Shown: piece by piece, positions 1-9,072 of the stretch
How positions within the stretch are numbered: the stretch's first letter is position 1
How the letters are laid out: every line of letters starts with the position of its first letter
NCBI GenBank assembly: GCA_028877205.1
Contig: JAPPHY010000007.1
Span: 133,006-197,005 of the forward strand
Length of the DNA stretch: 64,000 bases
From: Chloroflexota bacterium
GTDB lineage: Bacteria > Chloroflexota > Dehalococcoidia > Lucifugimonadales > UBA2985
Direction: 5' to 3'
Notes under the pieces: model-generated
What the model was told of the DNA's origin: nothing
Databases searched by the model: none
The model's input: the letters and a program-made list of their open reading frames with translations, nothing else
Program-made: the position numbers and the translations under genes

Positions 1-3
1 TAG

Positions 4-23
4 ATTCCTGCTTTCGCAGGAAT
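4..23. repeat. Short palindrome, family B
   Basis: A 20-bp perfect hairpin (ATTCCTGC-TTTC-GCAGGAAT) lies just beyond the 3' end of leuC. Close relatives occur at 12891-12910, 23651-23670, 27488-27507 and 27741-27762, always between genes. It has no T-run, so it looks like a dispersed repeat rather than a terminator. Confidence 0.75.
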
Positions 24-74
24 GACGGAACCCACCCCCCTATCTCCACCCCCGAGCGGAAGTGCATCCCGGTT

Positions 75-1484
75 CTACGACTTCATCTCCCACTCGCGGA
101 TGTCCACGAAGTGGCCTGCGATTGCGGCGGCGGCAGCCATCTGCGGGCTCACCAGGTGCGTGCGCCCACCGGGGCCCTGCCGCCCTTCGAAGTTGCGATT
201 GGAAGTGGAAGCGCACCGCTGTCCCGGCTGCAGGATGTCCGGGTTCATGCCCAGGCACATGGAGCAGCCGGCCTCCCGCCAGTCCAGACCGGCGTCCTTG
301 AAGATGCGGTCGAGACCCTCGGACTCCGCCTGGACCTTGATCGCCGTGGAACCCGGCACCACCATCGCGTAGACGTCCGAGTGCACCCTCCGACCCTTCA
401 CCACCGCCGCGGCCGACCTCAGGTCCTCGATGCGCGAGTTGGTGCACGAACCGATGAACACGTTGTTCAGCCTGATGTCCTGGATGGCCGTGTCCGGCTC
501 CAGGCCCATGTACGTGAGAGCGCGCTCCGCCGCGCTCCGCTCGCGGTCCGTCTCAAAGGACGAGGGAACCGGCACGCGTCCCGTGACGGGCACCACCATG
601 CCGGGGTTGGTGCCCCACGTGACGTAGGGAACGAGGCTGGCGGCGTCTATCTTCACCACGCGGTCGTAGACGGCGTCCGGATCGGATGCCAGAGAGCGCC
701 ACCGCTCCACCGCCTTCTCGAACTCCTCGCCCTGCGGCGCGTTCGCCCGGCCACGCACGTACTCGAACGTGGTGTCGTCAGGCGCGATCATGCCCGTGCG
801 TGCCCCGGCCTCGATCGACATGTTGCACACCGTCATGCGGCCTTCCATCGACAGGCTGCGAATGGCCTCGCCAGTGTACTCGATAGCATGGCCAATGCCG
901 CCGTCCACGCCAATGTGGCCGATGATGCCGAGGATCACGTCCTTGGCCGTTACGCCGTTGGGAAGTGCGCCGTCCACTCGCACCTCCATGGTCTTGGGCC
1001 GCGCCAGAGTCAGGCATTGCGTGCTGAGCACCTGCTCGATCTGGGTGGTGCCAATGGCCATTGCCAGCGCGCCGAGTGCGCCGTGCGTGGCGGTGTGGCT
1101 GTCGCCACATACGATGGTCTTGCCGGGCTGCGTGTAGCCTTGCTCCGGCCCAATGACGTGGACAATGCCCTGGCCGGGACTGTTCATGTCGTAGAGGGTG
1201 AGCTCGAACTCGTTGCAGTTGTTGGTCAGAGCTTCCACCTGCCTGCGGGACGTCTCGTCCGCGATGGGCAGCGAGCGGTCGGAGGTGGGCACATTATGGT
1301 CTGCCGTGCACACTGTCAGGTCCGGGCGGCGTACGTTCCGCCCGGCCATCCGCAGCCCGTCGAAGGCCTGCGGCGACGTGACCTCATGCACCAGGTGCAG
1401 GTCCACGTAGACAATGGCGGCCTGTCCGGGCTCTTCGTGGACGACGTGGGAGTCCCATATCTTCTCGAACATGGTTTTGGGCAT
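75..1484 (-). CDS. leuC: 3-isopropylmalate dehydratase large subunit
   Basis: LeuC is the [4Fe-4S] aconitase-family subunit that, with LeuD, isomerises 2-isopropylmalate to 3-isopropylmalate in leucine synthesis. The 469-aa length is normal. The three cluster cysteines are visible at residues 347 (GSCTNSR), 407 and 410 (CSMC), and the family motifs [10 protein letters not shown] (about 126-135) and NRNFEGRQG near the C-terminus are intact. The ATG is preceded by a purine-rich stretch. The gene lies 38 bp downstream of leuA on the same strand, so co-transcription is likely. leuD and leuB are not in the window and may lie off the left edge. Confidence 0.97.
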   Translation of the reverse strand: MPKTMFEKIWDSHVVHEEPGQAAIVYVDLHLVHEVTSPQAFDGLRMAGRNVRRPDLTVCTADHNVPTSDRSLPIADETSRRQVEALTNNCNEFELTLYDMNSPGQGIVHVIGPEQGYTQPGKTIVCGDSHTATHGALGALAMAIGTTQIEQVLSTQCLTLARPKTMEVRVDGALPNGVTAKDVILGIIGHIGVDGGIGHAIEYTGEAIRSLSMEGRMTVCNMSIEAGARTGMIAPDDTTFEYVRGRANAPQGEEFEKAVERWRSLASDPDAVYDRVVKIDAASLVPYVTWGTNPGMVVPVTGRVPVPSSFETDRERSAAERALTYMGLEPDTAIQDIRLNNVFIGSCTNSRIEDLRSAAAVVKGRRVHSDVYAMVVPGSTAIKVQAESEGLDRIFKDAGLDWREAGCSMCLGMNPDILQPGQRCASTSNRNFEGRQGPGGRTHLVSPQMAAAAAIAGHFVDIREWEMKS

Positions 1485-1522
1485 ATCGGCTTTCCTCCGG
1501 TGAGTCTGTTATCGAATGGGAT

Positions 1523-3079
1523 TCAGGCCCGCGCGGCCGGCGCCTCGGCCTCGGCTTCCGGCGCCCCCTCCAGGGCCATGAGCTTGTTGAGAGCGTTGAC
1601 GTATGCCTTGGCGGCCGCCACGATGATGTCTGTGGAGGAGCCGCGCCCGGTGTACACCTTGCCGCCCTTTTCGATGCGAATGGTGGCGTCTCCGATTGCG
1701 TCCGTGCCCTCGGTAACGGCGCCGATGGAGAACTCCTTGAGGGTGTTGGACACACGCAGGATGCGGTTGATCGCCAGGTACACGGCGTCGACGGGGCCTG
1801 TGCCAGTGGCGGCGTCCGTGAGCACCTCGCCGCTAGGCGCAATCAGCCGCACGGTGGCTGTGGGGATCTCGTGGTCGCCGCAGGACACCTGCACGTGGTC
1901 CAGGCTGAACAGCTCGACGTCCGACCGGCGGCGGTCGCTCATCAGCGCCTCCAGGTCCCTGTCGGTGACCTCTCGCTTGCGGTCAGCCAGCTCCTTGAAG
2001 TCCTGGAACGCCCTGTCCAGGTCCTCCTGCGTCAGGTGGTATCCCAGCTCCTCCAGGCGAGCACGGAGTCCTGCGCGGCCGCTCAGCTTGCCCAGCACCA
2101 GGCTGCTGCTCGGTATGCCGATGGCCTGCGGGTCCATGATCTCGTAGGTGGCTCGCTCCTTCAGGACGCCGTCCTGGTGAATGCCGGAGGCATGCCTGAA
2201 AGCGTTCTGGCCCACGATCGCCTTGTTGGGCTGGACGGAGAAGCCGGTGATGTCGCTGACCAGCCGGCTTGTTCGGTACAGCTGGGTCGTATCGATGCCG
2301 ACGCCGGCCCCGAAGTAGTCGCTGCGGGTGGCCAGCGACATGATGACCTCTTCCAGCGACGCATTGCCGGCCCTCTCACCGATGCCGTTGATGCAGCCCT
2401 CCACCTGGCGCACGCCGACCTTCACGGCGGCCAGGCTGTTGGCCACGGCCAGGCCCAGGTCATTGTGGCAGTGGACGGACATGACCGCCCTGCCGATGTT
2501 GGGGACGTTCTCCCGTATGCCCACCAGCAGCCGCGCGAACTCCTCCGGGATGGTGTAGCCCACGGTGTCCGGAATGTTGACCGTGGTGGCGCCGGCGTTG
2601 ATGGTGGCCTCCAGGAGGGCATACAGGTAGTCAGGCTCCGTCCGCGTGGCGTCCATCGGCGAGAACTCGATGTCGTCGTAGTAGCTCTTCGCCCTCTCCA
2701 CGGCGGCGACGGCCATCTCCATGACCTCCTCGCGGTTCTTGCGGAGCTGGTGCATGATGTGGATGTCGGAGCTGGAGAGGAACACGTGTATGCGGGGCTT
2801 TTCGGCGCCGCGGAGAGCCTCACCCGCGCGGTCCACGGCGGCCAGGTTGGCGTGGGCAAGCGAGGCGATCACCGGCGTGCGTATCTCGCCGGCAATGGTC
2901 TGAACAGCCAGGAAGTCGCCGGGCGAGCTGGCGGCGAACCCGGCCTCTATCACGTCCACGTTCAGACGCTCCAGCTGCCGGGCGATCTCCACCTTCTCTT
3001 CCAGCGTCATGGCTGCGCCGGCGGCCTGTTCGCCGTCCCGCAGCGTGGTATCGAATATGATTACCCTGTCCTCAGGCAT
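1523..3079 (-). CDS. leuA: 2-isopropylmalate synthase
   Basis: LeuA condenses acetyl-CoA with 2-oxoisovalerate, the committed step of leucine synthesis. The 518-aa protein opens with a TIM-barrel domain carrying [10 protein letters not shown] (metal/catalytic) and HCHNDLGLA (metal-binding histidines), then [13 protein letters not shown]. The last ~120 residues match the LeuA allosteric domain for leucine feedback. The reading frame extends 27 codons further upstream, but the ATG at 3079 is chosen because AAAGGAG sits 10 nt before it and the protein then starts at [14 protein letters not shown], as in the family. It follows ilvC by about 270 bp and has its own predicted promoter. Confidence 0.97.
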   Translation of the reverse strand: MPEDRVIIFDTTLRDGEQAAGAAMTLEEKVEIARQLERLNVDVIEAGFAASSPGDFLAVQTIAGEIRTPVIASLAHANLAAVDRAGEALRGAEKPRIHVFLSSSDIHIMHQLRKNREEVMEMAVAAVERAKSYYDDIEFSPMDATRTEPDYLYALLEATINAGATTVNIPDTVGYTIPEEFARLLVGIRENVPNIGRAVMSVHCHNDLGLAVANSLAAVKVGVRQVEGCINGIGERAGNASLEEVIMSLATRSDYFGAGVGIDTTQLYRTSRLVSDITGFSVQPNKAIVGQNAFRHASGIHQDGVLKERATYEIMDPQAIGIPSSSLVLGKLSGRAGLRARLEELGYHLTQEDLDRAFQDFKELADRKREVTDRDLEALMSDRRRSDVELFSLDHVQVSCGDHEIPTATVRLIAPSGEVLTDAATGTGPVDAVYLAINRILRVSNTLKEFSIGAVTEGTDAIGDATIRIEKGGKVYTGRGSSTDIIVAAAKAYVNALNKLMALEGAPEAEAEAPAARA

Positions 3080-3335
3080 TGCTTGGATGCTCCTTTGTCT
3101 GTCCCTCGGGCCGCTCCGGCCTGAGATGGCCGTCGCCGTGGCTTGTGCGCACGCCGACACCCCTTCGAAGGTGGAGCGAATGGCCCGCAGGGCGTTGGTT
3201 TCGAGTAGGTAGGCTGCTTGAGGGGGCTAAAGGACAACGCGGTCCGCCGAAACGACCCCTGCCATGAGCCGTCCCTTGTGGCGAACCACGCTTGATACCT
3301 CTGAAGAAAAGGTCTTGCTGCGCATGAGCGGCGAC

Positions 3336-3344
3336 ATTATACCA
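3336..3344 (-). promoter_or_regulatory. Extended -10 promoter element for leuA
   Basis: On the minus strand TGG-TATAAT forms an extended -10 box immediately beyond the ilvC stop codon. No good -35 is visible, which an extended -10 can tolerate. It would start a leuA-leuC transcript with a ~250-nt leader in which no riboswitch was recognised. This would let leuAC be expressed separately from ilvC. Confidence 0.5.
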
Positions 3345-3346
3345 GA

Positions 3347-4342
3347 CTATGAGCTCCTGAGGAAGCCCATCATATCGCGAAGCTCTTTGCCGACGCTCTC
3401 GATGGGATGCTCGGTATCCTCGCGGCGCATGACGTTGAAGCGCGGCCGCCCCTCGTCGTTCTCCGAGATCCACTCGCGGGCGAAGGAGCCGTTCTGGATG
3501 TCCTCCAGGATCCGCTTCATGTTCTCCTTGACGTGGTCGTCCACCACTCGCGGGCCGCGGCTGTAGTCGCCGTACTCAGCCGTGTCGCTGACGGAGTAGC
3601 GCATGTAGCCCAGTCCGCCCTGGTAGATGAGGTCCACGATGAGCTTCAGCTCGTGAAGGCACTCGAAGTACGCGGACTCCGGCTGGTAGCCGGCCTCCAC
3701 CAGCGTCTCGAACCCCGCCTTGATGAGGGCACTGACGCCGCCGCAGAGTATCGTCTGCTCGCCAAAGAGGTCAGTCTCCGTCTCTTCCTTGAACGTGGTC
3801 TCCAGTACACCGGCGCGCGTGCACCCGATACCCTTGGCGTAGGCCAGTCCAAACTCCCTGGCGTGACCGGAGGCGTCCTGGTGAATGGCCAGCAGCCCCG
3901 GCACGCCGGAACCCTGCGTGAATATCTCCCTCATGCGATGGCCGGGGGCCTTGGGCGCCACCATCGTCACGTCGACGTTTGGGGGCGGGGCGATCTGCCC
4001 ATAGTGGATGTTGAATCCGTGGGCGAACATCAGGGTCTTGCCCTCTCCCAAGTGCGGCTGTATAGACTCCCGGTAGATCCTGGCCTGCAGGTGGTCCGGC
4101 ACCAGCATCATGGTCATGTCCGCCTGCTGCGCCACGTCCGCGACGGTGGCAACGCGCAGGCCGGCCTCCTCCGCCTTGGGCCAGCTGGAGCTGCCCTCGT
4201 ACAAGCCAACGACCACGTCCACGCCGCTGTCCTTCAGGCTCAGTGCGTGAGCGTGTCCCTGGCTCCCGTACCCGATGATCCCAACGGTCCTGCCGTCCAG
4301 CAGGGAGAGGTCCGCGTCGTCCGCGTAGTAGATGGTGGCCAT
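3347..4342 (-). CDS. ilvC: Ketol-acid reductoisomerase
   Basis: IlvC is a class I KARI (331 aa) that isomerises and reduces acetohydroxy acids with NADPH and Mg2+ in valine and isoleucine synthesis. The N-terminal Rossmann domain shows [10 protein letters not shown] (about 24-33). The knotted C-terminal domain shows [24 protein letters not shown] and [14 protein letters not shown], which carry the metal-binding acidic residues. AAGGAGG precedes the ATG. In an intact ilv operon it would follow ilvN; here a DNA methyltransferase gene ends 50 bp upstream on the same strand, so ilvC may be read from that gene's promoter. Confidence 0.97.
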   Translation of the reverse strand: MATIYYADDADLSLLDGRTVGIIGYGSQGHAHALSLKDSGVDVVVGLYEGSSSWPKAEEAGLRVATVADVAQQADMTMMLVPDHLQARIYRESIQPHLGEGKTLMFAHGFNIHYGQIAPPPNVDVTMVAPKAPGHRMREIFTQGSGVPGLLAIHQDASGHAREFGLAYAKGIGCTRAGVLETTFKEETETDLFGEQTILCGGVSALIKAGFETLVEAGYQPESAYFECLHELKLIVDLIYQGGLGYMRYSVSDTAEYGDYSRGPRVVDDHVKENMKRILEDIQNGSFAREWISENDEGRPRFNVMRREDTEHPIESVGKELRDMMGFLRSS

Positions 4343-4392
4343 GATTGTTGCCTCCTTGTGACTCGTAGCCGATTCTTTCGTACAGACTCCGA

Positions 4393-5292
4393 TCAGCTAT
4401 CCGCTAGCATCTCCGCCTGCCCATATGGTCGAGGGGCCTTGTCCAGCAAGGCGCGGGTGGTGGGGCGATAGTTGGCTACTATTACCTCCTTGTTCAACAC
4501 CCGTTCCTTGCCGCCCTTGGTGGTGACCATACCAGAAGCTGATTGAATCGGGACTATGACACTCTCCGGGAAGAGGTCGCGGACCTCGGGAATGTCATAC
4601 GAGGAAAGCAGCCACTTGCCTTTGCACTTCCTGAGCCGCTCCGCTAGACTGTAGTGGTCTTCCCACGAGCGCATATTGTGAGCATAATTTGCGCCATTGC
4701 CCGGATACGGCGGATCCACGTAGAACACTGTAGTATCACTGTCGTAGCGGCTAATGCATTCGCTCCAGTCCAAGTTTTCAATTATAACTGTGCTGAGGCG
4801 CTTATGAACAGGTTCAAGCCTTGTATGCAGGCTCTTCAAGGCGCCGGCTAGCCTGTTCCCGTGTCCACCGTCACTTACACTGGTCTGGAACCGGGGATAA
4901 TTGAGCTCTCCTCCCCATCCTGCCATAATTATGTAGTAGAATCTGTGCGCGCGTTGGATGGGAGACAGACTTTCCGGGTTGGTCTGCGCGAGACGCGTAA
5001 ACTCTGCTCGCGAAACCAATTCCCATTCGAACGACTCAATCAGTTGCTCGGGAGTGTCTCGAACAACTCTGAAGAAGTTGATGAGTTCTTGATCGATGTC
5101 GTTCAAGACCTCAACTTGGCTGGGGACTTTACCGAACAAGACCCAGGCCGCTCCGGCGAATGGTTCAACGTAACAGGTATGAGGGGGCAACAAGGGTATG
5201 ATGTGCCGCCGCAGTCGGGATTTGCCGCCAACCCACTTGAATGGACTATTGACCATTCTAGCTTCTTTGGCGCGGTATTGCCGTTGTTCCAC
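4393..5292 (-). CDS. DNA adenine-N6 methyltransferase (D12/Dam-like)
   Basis: This 299-aa enzyme would methylate adenine at N6 from S-adenosylmethionine. It has the order of the Dam/D12 (alpha) class: FKWVGGK (about 18-24), the SAM-binding [11 protein letters not shown] (about 43-53), [11 protein letters not shown] (about 64-74) and catalytic DPPY at 193-196. The start at 5292 is a GTG with GAGGAG 5 nt upstream; an ATG 12 codons in (5256) is the alternative. GC is clearly lower than in the flanking ilv genes. Divergent from it are an Xre-type regulator and a candidate nuclease, so it is probably the modification half of a type II-like cassette. Its recognition sequence cannot be read from the sequence. 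Confidence 0.9.
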   Translation of the reverse strand: MEQRQYRAKEARMVNSPFKWVGGKSRLRRHIIPLLPPHTCYVEPFAGAAWVLFGKVPSQVEVLNDIDQELINFFRVVRDTPEQLIESFEWELVSRAEFTRLAQTNPESLSPIQRAHRFYYIIMAGWGGELNYPRFQTSVSDGGHGNRLAGALKSLHTRLEPVHKRLSTVIIENLDWSECISRYDSDTTVFYVDPPYPGNGANYAHNMRSWEDHYSLAERLRKCKGKWLLSSYDIPEVRDLFPESVIVPIQSASGMVTTKGGKERVLNKEVIVANYRPTTRALLDKAPRPYGQAEMLADS

Positions 5293-5321
5293 GCGGACTC
5301 CTCTCTAGGTCAAGGGCGCAA

Positions 5322-5338
5322 TGTCTCTAATGGAGACA
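5322..5338. promoter_or_regulatory. Dyad in the divergent R-M intergenic region
   Basis: The 56-bp gap between the divergent methyltransferase and regulator genes contains TGTCTC-TAATG-GAGACA, a perfect 6-bp-arm inverted repeat. It sits where controller-protein operators are normally found and could be the binding site of the adjacent Xre protein. That binding is inferred from position only. Confidence 0.45.
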
Positions 5339-5348
5339 ATCATAATGA

Positions 5349-5606
5349 TTGGGAGTCAGAATGTCAAGGGGTTTTCAAGAGAATCGAGTGAGTAGATTCG
5401 GGGAAAAACTCAGGTCACTCAGGACGCACAACTCTATGACTCTACAGGAACTGGCTATAGCACTCGGCCACTCCGCTCACGGATACATTAGTGAGCTAGA
5501 GGCGGGCAAGAAACAACCAACTATCGTACTTGTTCTGCGCGTTTCTAGGTTGTTTGATGTGACTACAGATGAGCTCCTGCGGGATGACTTGGAAATAATG
5601 TTATGA
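5349..5606 (+). CDS. Xre-family HTH regulator (controller-like)
   Basis: A small 85-aa protein that is almost entirely one Cro/C1-type helix-turn-helix: FGEKLRSLRTHNSMTLQELA then HGYISELEAGKKQP and LFDVTTDELL. Size, fold and position match controller proteins that time methyltransferase and endonuclease expression in type II systems. Its stop overlaps the next start (ATGA), so it is translationally coupled to the 276-aa gene, as C proteins usually are to the nuclease. The start could also be the ATG at 5361. A DNA-binding role is secure from the fold; control of this cassette is inference. Confidence 0.8.
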   Translation: MGVRMSRGFQENRVSRFGEKLRSLRTHNSMTLQELAIALGHSAHGYISELEAGKKQPTIVLVLRVSRLFDVTTDELLRDDLEIML

Positions 5607-6433
5607 ATCAAGCAGCTATGGGGAACAACGCTACTGGGCAACCATTCGCTCACCGCGATCCCACGGACGGAGAGATGGAGCAATTGCGGTTGCTCTTAAG
5701 CACGTTCCAAGATGGGTCTGGCCAGCTTACGGTGCGGGAGGGAACCCTGCCAGGGTGGCGGGATTTCGAGAGAACCGTAGCGGAAATAGCCGGAGGAAAA
5801 GCTCCCGAGGACAAAGGAGTATTTGATGTCTTGGTCCCAGACGCCGAACTTCCGACTCAGTATGTGGGACTGTCCGGCAAGATGAGAATGGAGTTGAGGA
5901 GAGTAGATAGGGATGGAAGGGTGACAATTGAACTCTCCAACTCAGCGCGGAAAATGTGGGATGCGCTTGGCGAGAGTGGAATAACCATGGCTGACTACAC
6001 GTCAAGAGCCACAGAGGTCGGACCTGCGCTGATCAACCTCGTCAAGAGCTGGCATCTTGCTGCTTCAATGTATGAGGCCATTCCTGTGAGTCTTGATCGC
6101 AGCAGCTACCTTGCCCTAATGTGGAACAAGACCACAGGCCAGTACCAACTCTTTCAGTTTCCCCTAGCCCTGCCCGATCCTTCAGAGCTATTCTGGTACT
6201 TCACCACGACAGCTAAGGGACATTTGAATGGTGACGACTCTCTCGGCGGAAGAGTGTTCGAGTGGTACGGCGAGTCCGGAGGACAACTGAAGTATTACCC
6301 TCCGAGCGCGGACGCACTTTGGCAATCTCCCGTATTCAGGCTAGAGCCAGTTCCTACTTCGGCGAGAAGGCCCTTATCCGATAAGGCACAGAACTACTTC
6401 CCTGAACTATGGAGGGCAGCAACTTCAGCCTAG
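5603..6433 (+). CDS. Candidate type II restriction endonuclease
   Basis: No family is recognised with certainty for this 276-aa protein. Its position (4-bp overlap with a controller-like gene, divergent from a methyltransferase) is where a restriction enzyme is expected. In the first half, VFDVLVPD (about 69-76) followed by YVGLSGKMRMEL (about 83-94) resembles a PD-(D/E)xK arrangement in which the ExK position reads SGK. No methyltransferase, helicase or membrane motifs are seen. GC is about 50%, well below the flanks. It ends 33 bp from the convergent ilvN stop. The nuclease assignment is an inference from context plus a weak motif. Confidence 0.5.
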   Translation: MNQAAMGNNATGQPFAHRDPTDGEMEQLRLLLSTFQDGSGQLTVREGTLPGWRDFERTVAEIAGGKAPEDKGVFDVLVPDAELPTQYVGLSGKMRMELRRVDRDGRVTIELSNSARKMWDALGESGITMADYTSRATEVGPALINLVKSWHLAASMYEAIPVSLDRSSYLALMWNKTTGQYQLFQFPLALPDPSELFWYFTTTAKGHLNGDDSLGGRVFEWYGESGGQLKYYPPSADALWQSPVFRLEPVPTSARRPLSDKAQNYFPELWRAATSA

Positions 6434-6466
6434 CTTCCTTGCACCTGCGGAGCTAGCCCCCGCAAC

Positions 6467-7024
6467 CTAGACCACAGCTCTCCGGTCCGCGGGTCTGCCG
6501 TTGCTGCGGCCCGGCCGTCCCACTGAATCCAGCGCGAGAGACTTCGACATGCCGCGCATCAGGCCCACTCGTCCCGTCCGCATTACCTCCCGGATGCCGA
6601 AAGGCCGCAGGATGCGTATGAGCGAGTCCACCTTCTCTACGTCGCCCGTCACCTCCAGGATGATCGAGTCCTGGGACACGTCGACGACGTTGGAGCGGAA
6701 TATATCGGCCAGCTGCAGTATCTCCGGGCGGGACGACGGCGTGGTGCGCACCTTGATGAGCGCCAGCTCGCGCAGCACCACGTCCTCCAGAGAGATGTCA
6801 GATACCTTCACCACGTCTATCAGCTTGTACAGCTGCTTGGTCACCTGGTCAACGGTCGTCTCGTCTCCGTCCACCACGAAGGTCATGCGCGAGAAACCGT
6901 TGGTCTCGCTGACCCCGACGGCCAGGCTGGATATGTTGAACCCGCGGCGGCGGAACATGCTCGCCACGCGATTTAGCACGCCGGGCTTGTCCTGCACCAG
7001 CGCAACGATGGTATGCTGCTCCAT
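6467..7024 (-). CDS. ilvN: Acetolactate synthase small (regulatory) subunit
   Basis: IlvN binds valine and controls the catalytic subunit IlvB. The 185-aa protein has an N-terminal ACT domain (TIVALVQDKPGVLNRVASMF, then RRRGFNISSLAVG) and the ALS_ss C-terminal domain (about 75-160, VVDVSQDSIILEVTGD). The ATG at 7024 is 2 bp after the ilvB stop (TAG-TC-ATG), so the two are coupled. The open frame continues upstream inside ilvB in another phase, which is a shadow. The gene now ends against a convergent foreign gene instead of leading into ilvC. Confidence 0.95.
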   Translation of the reverse strand: MEQHTIVALVQDKPGVLNRVASMFRRRGFNISSLAVGVSETNGFSRMTFVVDGDETTVDQVTKQLYKLIDVVKVSDISLEDVVLRELALIKVRTTPSSRPEILQLADIFRSNVVDVSQDSIILEVTGDVEKVDSLIRILRPFGIREVMRTGRVGLMRGMSKSLALDSVGRPGRSNGRPADRRAVV

Positions 7025-7026
7025 GA

Positions 7027-8721
7027 CTACGACCTCGCCTCCTCCGTGAGTGGTTCCTCCAGTAGCTCTTTCGTGGACATGCCTGCCGGTATCATGGGGT
7101 AGACGTTCTCCTCCTCCTCCACCACGAAGTCCACCACCACGGGGCCCGGATGGGCCATGGCCTCCCGAATGGCGTCCAGCGACTGGCTTCGCTCCGTGAC
7201 CCGGATCCCCTTGATGCCGAATGCGTCCGCCAGCTTGACGAAATCCGGGTTGCCGGTGTAGTGGGTGGCGAAGTAGTCCTTCCGGTAGAAGAACTCCTGC
7301 CACTGGCGCACCATGCCCAGGAAGTTGTTGTTGAAGATGGCGAACTTCACCGGAAGGTTGTTCTCGGCGATGGTGGCCAGCTCGCTCATGGTCATCTGGA
7401 AGCCGCCGTCGCCGCAAATCGACCATACCACGCGGTCGGGCCGCGCCACCTGCGCGCCCATTGCCGCGGGCACCTCGTAGCCCATCGAGCCGAGGCCTCC
7501 GGACGTGATGAACGAGTTGGCCTCGCGGCAGGCGTAGTGCTGCGCAGCCCACATCTGGTGCTGCCCCACGCCCGTTACCACGATAGCGTTGCCGTCCGTG
7601 ACCTCCCACAGGTCGTGCACAACCTGCTGGGGGAGCAGCTTGTTCGTGTCGCGGATGTACAGCGACGGGTGGTCCTTCTTCAGCTGGTCGATGCGCTGGA
7701 GCCACTCCACGTGCGTGGTCTGCTCCACCATCGGATTGAGCTGCCTCAGCACACGCGCCAGGTCTCCCACAACCGGCACGTCCGTGTGCACGTTTTTGCC
7801 GATCTCCGCGGGGTCGACGTCCACGTGAACGACCTTGGCGTTGGGCGCAAAGTCGCTCACGCGGCCCACTATGCGGTCGTCGAAGCGCATGCCGAGGCCA
7901 ATGACCAGGTCCGCCTCGTCGATGGCCAGGCTGGCGTAGGCCACGCCGTGCATTCCGGGCATACCGACGAAGAGCACGTGCGCGTCCGGGAAGGCGCTGC
8001 GACCCAACAGCGTGGTTATGACGGGTATCTGGGCCTTCTCGGCCAGCTCCTGCAGCTCCTTGAACGCCCTGGAGATGATGACGCCGTGGCCGGCCAGTAT
8101 GAGAGGCTTCTTCGCCTCGTTGATGAGCTGCGCGGCCTTGCGCACCTGCGACGGGTGGCCATCCATGACCGGCTTGTAGCCGGGCAGATCAATCGTCTCC
8201 GGGTACGTGAACTCAGCCGTTTCCTGGAACACGTCCCTGGGTATGTCCACGAGCACGGGGCCGGGCCGGCCGGTGTTGGCGATGTAGAAGGCCTCCTTGA
8301 TGGCGGGGGCGATGTCCTCCGCCCGCATCACCAGGTAGTTGTGCTTGGTAACGGGCAGAGTGATGCCCGTAACGTCGGTCTCCTGGAAGGCGTCCTTGCC
8401 GATTGCCGGCCGCGCTACCTGGCCGGTAATGGCAACCATCGGCACGGAGTCCATCTGCGCCGTGGCGATGCCGGTCACGAGGTTGGTTGCGCCGGGGCCG
8501 GAGGTCGCCATGCACACGCCCACCTTGCCGGTGATCCTGGCGTAGGCGTCGGCGGCCATGGACGCGCCTTCCTCGTGGCGCGTGAGGATGTGCCTGATCT
8601 GCGGGTACTGGGAGAACGTCCCGTAGAGTGGCAGGATGGCGCCGCCCGGGATGCCGAACACCACGTCCACTCCCTCCAACATCAGGCTCTCGCAAACTAT
8701 CTGTCCACCCGTCAGCTTCAT
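7027..8721 (-). CDS. ilvB: Acetolactate synthase large (catalytic) subunit
   Basis: IlvB is the ThDP-dependent enzyme forming 2-acetolactate or 2-aceto-2-hydroxybutyrate. At 564 aa it has the family's three domains: an N-terminal PYR domain with VFGIPGGAILPLY and RHEEGA (catalytic Glu about 50), a central FAD-type domain, and a C-terminal PP domain with GDGGFQM...NNNFLGMVRQWQ for Mg-ThDP. The ATG has GGGAGG 11 nt upstream. It is the first gene of the ilv unit and lies directly behind a T-box riboswitch, so expression should rise when the cognate tRNA is uncharged. Confidence 0.97.
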   Translation of the reverse strand: MKLTGGQIVCESLMLEGVDVVFGIPGGAILPLYGTFSQYPQIRHILTRHEEGASMAADAYARITGKVGVCMATSGPGATNLVTGIATAQMDSVPMVAITGQVARPAIGKDAFQETDVTGITLPVTKHNYLVMRAEDIAPAIKEAFYIANTGRPGPVLVDIPRDVFQETAEFTYPETIDLPGYKPVMDGHPSQVRKAAQLINEAKKPLILAGHGVIISRAFKELQELAEKAQIPVITTLLGRSAFPDAHVLFVGMPGMHGVAYASLAIDEADLVIGLGMRFDDRIVGRVSDFAPNAKVVHVDVDPAEIGKNVHTDVPVVGDLARVLRQLNPMVEQTTHVEWLQRIDQLKKDHPSLYIRDTNKLLPQQVVHDLWEVTDGNAIVVTGVGQHQMWAAQHYACREANSFITSGGLGSMGYEVPAAMGAQVARPDRVVWSICGDGGFQMTMSELATIAENNLPVKFAIFNNNFLGMVRQWQEFFYRKDYFATHYTGNPDFVKLADAFGIKGIRVTERSQSLDAIREAMAHPGPVVVDFVVEEEENVYPMIPAGMSTKELLEEPLTEEARS

Positions 8722-8750
8722 GCTCCGTACCTCCCTGGGCCCATTCGACC

Positions 8751-8784
8751 AAAAAAGTAAGTTCCCGCCCCAAGGGACGGGAAC
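8751..8784 (-). terminator. T-box intrinsic terminator
   Basis: GTTCCCGTCCC and GGGGCGGGAAC form a strong GC-rich hairpin on the minus strand, followed by TTACTTTTTT, 30 nt before the ilvB start. The upstream arm overlaps sequence that the T-box antiterminator would occupy, so the hairpin is the off state of the riboswitch. Confidence 0.9.
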
Positions 8785-9022
8785 GTTTCCCGCGGTACCA
8801 CCCTCATTCCCCGATCGAAATCGGGACGCTTTGTGGGCGCCATCACGCCCTGCCCTCGATAACGGGGGGCGAACCCGTCCGGTTCTAGTTGCCCCGCCTA
8901 GCGGGGCTTTCTTCCGGAGGCTCTGGAGCTACATTCGGAGGGGCCTGCCACGTCTGCTTCCACCGTACCAGACTCGCTTAGTGGAGGCGTGCCTCCTACT
9001 CCTCTCCGTCCCAGCCTTTGGC
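8785..9022 (-). ncRNA. T-box riboswitch leader of ilvBN, possible Val specifier
   Basis: The minus strand carries the T-box core AGGGTGGTACCGCG (8791-8804), directly before the terminator. Its UGGU would pair with ACCA of a tRNA with discriminator A. Further 5', a long Stem I contains AGTA (8997-9000). GGAGG and CCTCC close an internal loop whose 3' side reads GAAUGUAG. By analogy with the glyQS specifier loop (GAAA-GGC-A), the specifier would be GUA (valine) at 8930-8932. A very stable hairpin (GCCCCGC/GCGGGGC, about 8891-8907) lies between. T-box identity is secure; the valine reading is a hand-fold inference. Confidence 0.92.
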
Positions 9023-9028
9023 TGAGGT

Positions 9029-9056
9029 AGTCTATCACACGCTGAACTGTTGTCAA
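9029..9056 (-). promoter_or_regulatory. Promoter of the ilvBN T-box transcript
   Basis: Minus-strand TTGACA (9051-9056) and TAGACT (9029-9034) are separated by 16 bp. The start site would fall near 9022, giving a leader of about 300 nt, the normal size for a T-box mRNA. Confidence 0.75.
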
Positions 9057-9072
9057 GCGGCGAGTCTGGCCC

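Noticed and set aside
111..2147. A 678-codon open frame on the plus strand
   Set aside because: It lies opposite leuC and leuA, which are complete and carry all family motifs. High GC creates long antisense frames; its sequence has no recognisable domain and is rich in Arg, His and Val.
7150..8760. A 536-codon plus-strand frame
   Set aside because: Antisense shadow of ilvB with no motif of its own, extending into the T-box leader.
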